Notes under the pieces: model-generated
Database searches by the model: none
Told to the model about the DNA's origin: nothing
Seen by the model: the letters and a program-made list of their open reading frames with translations, nothing else
In this document: piece by piece, positions 59,666 through 64,000 of the stretch
Layout of the letters: each line of letters starts with the position of its first letter
Numbering within the stretch: the stretch's first letter is position 1
Position numbers and translations under genes: made by a program
DNA from: JASLDZ01 sp038226305
Lineage (GTDB): Bacteria; Pseudomonadota; Alphaproteobacteria; Caulobacterales; Caulobacteraceae
DNA: 64,000 bases
NCBI GenBank assembly: GCA_038226305.1
Contig: JBBRQN010000006.1
Location: forward strand, 96,590-160,589
Reading direction: 5' to 3'

Positions 59666-61555
59666 CTAGAGGCGCGGCAGCGGCTTCTGCAGGGGCGGGG
59701 CGGCGGCGAAGTAGGCTGCGAGGTCGGCGCGCTCCTTCGAGGTCAGCTGTCGTGCGATGGCGGGCATCGGGTTGAGCGTGCTGCGGTTGGAGGGGGCCTG
59801 GGTGGCGAACAGCTCCAGGCGCCGGCGCAGGTAGTCGCCGTTCTGCCCCTGCAGCATCGGGATCAGCGGCAGGGCCGCGACGCCGTTCGCCCCGTGACAC
59901 GACAGGCAGGCGGGCGTGCCCCGGGAAGCCACCCCCTGCGCGGCGATGATCTGCCCCCGCTGGGCGGCGGCCCTGTCCACCTTTGCGGCCGAGGCCCGCG
60001 GCACGAGACCGTGCACGTAGGTCGCAAGGCTCGTCAGTTGGTCGAAATTCAGGTCCTGCGTCGCCTGCCGCATCTTGGAGCCCGGCCGCGCGCCGAGGTG
60101 GAACGAGTAGAGGTTCTGCTCCGCATAGGTCTTGGTCTGGATGGTCAGATTCGGGAAGTTGCCCGGCAGGTCGCCCCGCCCAGCCTCGAGGTGGCACTGG
60201 GTGCAGCGGCTGTCGAAGAGTTGCCGGGCCGCCGCAACGTCGATCGCCACGCCCGGGGCCTGGTCCGTATGCGGGGCCGCGACGGCGGCGCCCTTGGACG
60301 GAGGCAGCTGCGCGTAATAGGCCGCCAGCGCCGCGATATCCTTGTCGCTCAAGGCGTGCGCCACCGACGACATGGGGTTCCATCGAACGGAAGAGCCCCG
60401 ACCGCCGCTCGCTAAGGCGGTCAGCTGCCGCCGCAGGAACGTGGCCGACTGCCCGGCGATGTGCGGCGCGCCGGTGATCGTAGCCCCAGCGCTCTCATGG
60501 CAAAGGCTGCAGGCGGGCGTCGCGTTCTCGCGGATGCCGCCCCGCGCGATCGCCTCGCCACTGCGGACCAGCGCCGGATTGGCCGGAGCGGGCGCCGACG
60601 CCTGCGCGGGCAGGCTCGCATAATGCTCGGCCAGGGCGTTGATCTGGTCGCCGGAAAGCTCGGCGGCGACAGTCTGCATGTAGCCGCTCTTCCGCTGGCC
60701 GCTGGTGTAGGCCTGCAGCGCCGCCTTGAGGTATCCGGCGTCCTGGATCGTAAGGTTGGGAGCCTCGCCCCCGGTGACGCCGCCCGTGCCGTCTGCGCCA
60801 TGACAGCGCGAGCAGGTCACGAGGGCATCGGTGTGGATCGCCGCATCTGCGAACCCCGCGGCGGGGGCGGCGTAGAGAAACTCCTCGACCGGGGGGGCAT
60901 TCCGCTGGGCGTTCGCCGGGCGAAGCACAGCCCCGCTGCCGACCGCGATGGGAGCGCCCGGAGAGGCCACCGGAACGGCCGTCAGCTCGCGATAGCCCGC
61001 CGCGTCCAGATTCGGCAGGCGGCGCAGGAACGCCACCATCGACCACACCTCGTCGCCCCGGGCGTCGGTCGCCCAAGAGGGCATGGCGCTGAACTTCACC
61101 CCGTGTTCGAGGATCATGTAGAGCTGTGAGTCCGTGAACTGCCCTACGACGCTGGGCAGATATTGCGGGCGGGGGCTCATCGACAGGGCGGTGACCGACT
61201 GCCCGAAGCCGGGCCGCCCGTGGCAGTTGGCGCACACCATGTCGAAGTGCTGCGCCGCCAGCCGCACCCGCGACGGATCGTTCAGGTCGCCCGGCGGCGT
61301 CACGCGCGAGCCAGCCAGGGCCTCGCTGCGCTTGAAGACGAAATGCAGGCCGTGGGTGAGGAGCCAGCCATCGGGCTTGTCGGCCGCGATGGGTACGCCC
61401 CCCACCGCAACGAACACGCCGACCGCGACACCCGCTGCCACGAGGCCGACGAGGATGCCCTTCAGCGACACCTTCAGCTGCAGAAGACCCATGACCTTGC
61501 GGATGGGGTTGGCTGTTTTGGACTCGGCGTCCGCGCCAGGCTCGGTCACAGGCAA
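59666..61555 (-). CDS. Membrane-anchored pentaheme cytochrome c
   Basis: 629 aa. N-terminal hydrophobic segment at residues about 31-53 serves as anchor. Five CXXCH heme sites: 108-112 (CANCH), 248-252 (CSRCH), 349-353 (CSLCH), 451-455 (CTQCH) and 550-554 (CLSCH). Sites 2+3 and 4+5 form two similar diheme modules of cytochrome c4 type, each with a PNLTIQ stretch after the first heme and an LNPMPAIA/WNPMSSVA stretch, separated by Ala/Pro linkers. This is a module duplication. It should transfer electrons in the periplasm. The partners are not in view. Confidence 0.92.
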   Translation of the reverse strand: MPVTEPGADAESKTANPIRKVMGLLQLKVSLKGILVGLVAAGVAVGVFVAVGGVPIAADKPDGWLLTHGLHFVFKRSEALAGSRVTPPGDLNDPSRVRLAAQHFDMVCANCHGRPGFGQSVTALSMSPRPQYLPSVVGQFTDSQLYMILEHGVKFSAMPSWATDARGDEVWSMVAFLRRLPNLDAAGYRELTAVPVASPGAPIAVGSGAVLRPANAQRNAPPVEEFLYAAPAAGFADAAIHTDALVTCSRCHGADGTGGVTGGEAPNLTIQDAGYLKAALQAYTSGQRKSGYMQTVAAELSGDQINALAEHYASLPAQASAPAPANPALVRSGEAIARGGIRENATPACSLCHESAGATITGAPHIAGQSATFLRRQLTALASGGRGSSVRWNPMSSVAHALSDKDIAALAAYYAQLPPSKGAAVAAPHTDQAPGVAIDVAAARQLFDSRCTQCHLEAGRGDLPGNFPNLTIQTKTYAEQNLYSFHLGARPGSKMRQATQDLNFDQLTSLATYVHGLVPRASAAKVDRAAAQRGQIIAAQGVASRGTPACLSCHGANGVAALPLIPMLQGQNGDYLRRRLELFATQAPSNRSTLNPMPAIARQLTSKERADLAAYFAAAPPLQKPLPRL

Positions 61556-61752
61556 GCTCCGCCCGGCGCCGCCGTCTCGTCGAAGCTCATCTCCGACCGC
61601 CCCGGTTCATTCGCCGAAGTTGGAAAGTCCGTCGAAAACGTTGGTTCCCCGGGGTCGGAACAAATCCCGCCCAGCGGAGGCGATCAGCCGCGGACGGTCA
61701 CTCCCACTCGATTATGCGCCATCACCATAACTAACTGGTTTTCCTGATCAAA

Positions 61753-62061
61753 TTATCTTTTTGTGTTTTGATATGCCGCTGCGCGTGCCGTCAAAAAGTC
61801 GGGCTGTTGATTTCGTTGAAGAATTTTGGCGCTATCGAAAATGGACTTTTCGAGATCAATCGTCACCTTTCGCCCCGTTGATCGCTTTCTAGGCCAGCTA
61901 CCACGCATGGGCCAATAGAAATTGCCGGGCAAACATACCGTCAAACAGTTGTTCGGTTTAGCTACCAGCTTGACGAACGCGGTCGGACTATCGACAAATT
62001 TGTATCGGTGGGCAAGACTATCGCGCATTTCAGATGCGCGATAATCTTGCCCTCGAACCAA
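61753..62061 (-). CDS. Possible small gene (102 aa), AT-rich segment
   Basis: An open frame from a TTG with no recognisable family: a middle FVKLVAKPNNCLTVCLPGNFYWPMRGSWPRKR and a basic C-terminus. Because this stretch is AT-richer than the rest of the window, a 100-codon frame is less likely by chance than elsewhere, but the start has no good ribosome site and it overlaps the LysR remnant region. It could be a remnant. Confidence 0.25.
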   Translation of the reverse strand: MVRGQDYRASEMRDSLAHRYKFVDSPTAFVKLVAKPNNCLTVCLPGNFYWPMRGSWPRKRSTGRKVTIDLEKSIFDSAKILQRNQQPDFLTARAAAYQNTKR

Positions 62062-62136
62062 GCGATTCGATGAGCCACCACAGCCCTTGCCCTGGGGCCA
62101 AGTTTAGCTCGCCGGTCTACGAAATCTCCGTGCGCT

Positions 62137-62430
62137 TCACACGACGGAAGCCGAAGACATGGTGAACCTCTCGGTAAAGTCGCGCAGTGCTTCGACGACG
62201 GCAGGCATCGGAAACATAAAATCAAGTACGACCGTAAGCTCCGCTTCAAAGCCGCTGACCAGGCTGTGCGCGGTGTCGCGGAAAGCGTTGGCTTCCTCGG
62301 AAACCCGGCGCGCGCGTATCAGCAAAGTGTATCCCGCTTCGGTAAGCTCGGGCCGGTACCGGGGGCGTTGCGTTGGCGGCGTCCCCTTTTTTAGGCGCTG
62401 GCCACCGAAGGTTTTGTTTCTGAGTGCCAC
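62137..62430 (-). pseudogene. Remnant of a LysR-type regulator gene
   Basis: The translation PELTEAGYTLLIRARRVSEEANAFRDTAHSL, then GFEAELTVVLDFMFPMPAVVEALRDFTERF, matches the junction of the HTH and inducer-binding domains of LTTRs. The HTH that should precede is not intact in any frame (only fragments such as QFGGAGVAL), and the frame stops soon after ERFTMSSAS, without the rest of the inducer domain. It therefore looks like a broken gene, not a short one. Confidence 0.45.
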
Positions 62431-62513
62431 GCCAGCGCCGCCAAACTGCGGGAGGCGGCGACCGCTCTCGTTCCTTGCAGGCCCAACCGCGGCGCAGCTA
62501 AGCAGCCGCTGAT

Positions 62514-63524
62514 TTAATCAGCCAAGCGTTCAGGATTCACCTTCAAGGTCACAATAACGCCCTCCTCCGCCCAGACATATTTGATCGAACCACGAAGCTG
62601 GCCGGCGACACTACGCTCGATGAGCTGGCGACCGTAGCCCCCCGGACCTTTCGGCGGCTTGACCGCTGGTCCGCCGCTTTCAGACCATATGATTGTTACC
62701 GCCTCATCATGTGCCGAGCACGACACGTCTAGAATACCGTCATCGACCGACAGCGCGCCGTATTTAAGCGAATTTGTCGCCAATTCGTGCACGACCAGCG
62801 CAAGGATGGTCGTGGCTGACTCAGCGACACGCATCCGTGGTACAGATACCCGGATCCGTCCGCTAAAGGCGCCTAGATCGTCATACGGGGCAAGCAGGAC
62901 CGTCAGCAGGTCGCCAAGAAGCGCTGAGGCCGCCTCGGTCTGTCCGGGTACTGGACGAACCAGGTCGTGCGCTCGGCCCAAGGCCGTCAGCCTAAGCGTC
63001 AGTTCGCGCGCCATGTCGTCGGTTGTGTTGGTGGAGCGCGACGTGATCGCCGTTAGCCCGGATGCAATGGCGAGCAGATTCTTGACGCGGTGGCTCATTT
63101 CACCTGCAAGGAGCTCGCGACCCTCCTCGGCCTGCTTACGCCCCGTCACATCGATGAAGATGCCGAACATGATCCGGTGGACCATCCCCACATCGTGACC
63201 TTGGCCGCGCGCAGAAATCCATTTCAGCTCGTCGCCAACCATGATCCGGAAGTCGATCTCATAGGCTCCGACCATGGCGCGCGTCGCCATAAAAGCCGCA
63301 CGGACCCGGTCTCGATCAGCCGGGTGAATATGAGCCGAGAGATCCTCGAATTGAACGTCGATCCCACGGGGGATGCCCCAGAGGTCGTACGCATGGTCGT
63401 CCATCGCGAGCGCGTCGGTGTCGACGTTCCACGACCACAGCGTCACTCCTGCCGCCTCGATCGCTCGAACCAAGTTTTTAGGCTCCCAGAGGAGCGGCTT
63501 CAAATTCTCGGCTGCGGTGGTCAC
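62514..63524 (-). CDS. HWE-family sensor histidine kinase with PAS domain
   Basis: 336 aa, no membrane segment, so cytoplasmic. PAS domain near residues 20-130 (AGVTLWSWNVDTDALAMDDHAYDLWGIP, AHIHPADRDRVRAAF, FGIFIDVTGRKQAE). HWE kinase core: phospho-His at residue 145 in GEMSHRVKNLLAIASGL, N box HELATNSLKYGALS, and the WSESGGP signature. The Trp-x-Glu and the R-V-K-N phospho-acceptor identify the HWE class, common in alphaproteobacteria. It is divergent from a CheB-type gene; both could belong to one signalling unit. Base composition is lower in GC than the backbone. Confidence 0.92.
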   Translation of the reverse strand: MTTAAENLKPLLWEPKNLVRAIEAAGVTLWSWNVDTDALAMDDHAYDLWGIPRGIDVQFEDLSAHIHPADRDRVRAAFMATRAMVGAYEIDFRIMVGDELKWISARGQGHDVGMVHRIMFGIFIDVTGRKQAEEGRELLAGEMSHRVKNLLAIASGLTAITSRSTNTTDDMARELTLRLTALGRAHDLVRPVPGQTEAASALLGDLLTVLLAPYDDLGAFSGRIRVSVPRMRVAESATTILALVVHELATNSLKYGALSVDDGILDVSCSAHDEAVTIIWSESGGPAVKPPKGPGGYGRQLIERSVAGQLRGSIKYVWAEEGVIVTLKVNPERLAD

Positions 63525-63834
63525 TCATGTTCCCTAGTCTGCCTATGCCGAAGCGACAAATACGCAGCTTTTCGGGCGGGTAATTTCGATCTTCCCCCGT
63601 GCCAGGCGCGAGGAAGATTCACTTGATACCTCGACGCCCGACCCCGCACAATATGATTCCAAGGCAAATCAGGCGCTTTATGCCGAAGAGCTGCAAAAAA
63701 GATCGTATTAAGCGATGCGATCTGCCAATCAAAGTCGGGCGCGCATTACGCCGGCACAATCAACGTCATACTGGAGCAGAGACCTGGCTAAATCGGGCGA
63801 AAATTTGGGCAAACCCGCTCCCCGTCGGCGACGA
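63525..63834. other. Intergenic region between divergent signalling genes
   Basis: 310 bp, AT-richer than the backbone. I see no clear promoter, operator or RNA gene. Short open frames here have no family resemblance and no ribosome sites. Confidence 0.6.
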
Positions 63835-64000
63835 ATGGCGGCCAACGGCACCTCCGCATCCGATCGGCAAACCACACCCCAGTCGCTGGGCAGCGACGCG
63901 GCGGAAGGAGTGGGCGGTGCGTTCCCGATCGTCGGTATCGGCATGTCGGCGGGCGGGCTGGAGGTGGCGACGGCCTTCCTGACCGCGATGGCGCCCGACA
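63835..64000 (+). CDS. CheB-type methylesterase domain protein (partial; probably CheB/CheR hybrid)
   Basis: 55 residues are visible before the right edge. After a disordered Ser/Thr-rich leader comes GAFPIVGIGMSAGGLEVATAFLTAMAPD, the N-terminus of the CheB methylesterase domain, where the SAGG serine is catalytic. In alphaproteobacteria such starts usually belong to large CheB-CheR-PAS-HWE hybrid proteins, and an HWE kinase lies next door. The fusion cannot be confirmed because the gene leaves the window. There is no strong ribosome site before the ATG at 63835, so the start is uncertain. Confidence 0.72.
   Translation, partial: MAANGTSASDRQTTPQSLGSDAAEGVGGAFPIVGIGMSAGGLEVATAFLTAMAPD

Larger units (their letters stand above)
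61556..62513. other. Long spacer with AT-rich DNA
   Basis: 958 bp without a complete convincing gene. At 61741-61800 only 26 of 60 bases are G or C, against a backbone near two-thirds. It holds the LysR remnant, a possible small ORF and, near its left end, the upstream region of the cytochrome gene (starts at 61555). No transposase, integrase or tRNA seen. Confidence 0.7.

Noticed and set aside
61753..62061. Reading the 102-aa frame as the C-terminal part of the LysR remnant
   Set aside because: I could not match its sequence to an LTTR inducer domain, so it is listed only as a weak separate ORF.
63599..63982. 127-aa plus-strand frame overlapping the start of the CheB-type gene
   Set aside because: Overlaps the CheB frame that shows the IVGIGMSAGG signature, has no family resemblance and no ribosome site.

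Overview
The window reads as chromosomal DNA of a high-GC alphaproteobacterium, most likely of the Caulobacterales (Caulobacter/Phenylobacterium/Brevundimonas type). The signs are a class I lysyl-tRNA synthetase, a plant-type glutamate-cysteine ligase next to rsmE, COQ9, an NDUFS6-type zinc protein, a TrcR/DUF1013 regulator, YdcH/DUF465 proteins, an HWE histidine kinase and many GTG/TTG starts. The placement is inference from gene content, not from a marker gene. Most of the window is a dense housekeeping backbone with short operons, 1-4 nt overlaps and many convergent pairs. There is no rRNA, CRISPR array, transposase or integrase.

Layout. 1-9.5 kb: lysK (cut by the left edge), an exported methyltransferase-like protein, DUF1697, the gshA-DUF72 pair, rsmE, a ppk2-aldo/keto reductase pair, a PEBP protein, uppP and a PCuAC copper chaperone. 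9.5-17.5 kb: exported amidase, an unknown 384-aa protein, an isochorismatase-fold hydrolase lying inside an over-long LysR-type ORF, dipeptidyl peptidase IV, free-methionine sulfoxide reductase and a 2Fe-2S ferredoxin-like protein. 17.5-32 kb: a CAU tRNA, three SIMPL-domain proteins, panD, lgt-midA-pgeF, prs, rplY-pth-GNAT, a FadL-type porin, ychF and two overlapping thioesterases. 32-40 kb: DUF1254/1214 protein, zf-CHCC protein, an ABC ATPase, tRNA-Arg(CCG), a structured leader and its TonB-dependent receptor, and a purple acid phosphatase-like enzyme.

40-50 kb holds a CheY-like regulator divergent from a large hybrid histidine kinase, a Fur/Zur-family gene joined to modBC without modA, and the least ordinary block of the window: a Met-rich secreted peptide, a Sel1-repeat lipoprotein, a Tyr/Gly/Gln-repeat beta-helix protein starting 2 nt after it, and a second Met-rich secreted peptide. 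This set, at 45.4-49.9 kb, is my best candidate for an undescribed envelope system. 50-59 kb: Kdo hydroxylase with a small partner, an M28 peptidase, TrcR, a divergent DUF465 pair, an ArsR-SRPBCC pair with a clear operator, a GGDEF enzyme, purEK, COQ9 and rpsU with an apparent ATC start.

The right end (about 61.6-64 kb) changes character. After a membrane-anchored pentaheme cytochrome c the DNA becomes clearly AT-richer, with remnants of a LysR-type gene. An HWE sensor kinase and a divergent CheB-type (probably CheB/CheR hybrid) gene cut by the window edge follow. This looks like an accessory segment joined to the backbone.

Regulation visible in sequence: a perfect 10-bp inverted repeat over the arsR start codon, inverted repeats in the TonB-receptor leader, several intrinsic terminators, and a family of GC-rich palindromes that sit at convergent gene ends.
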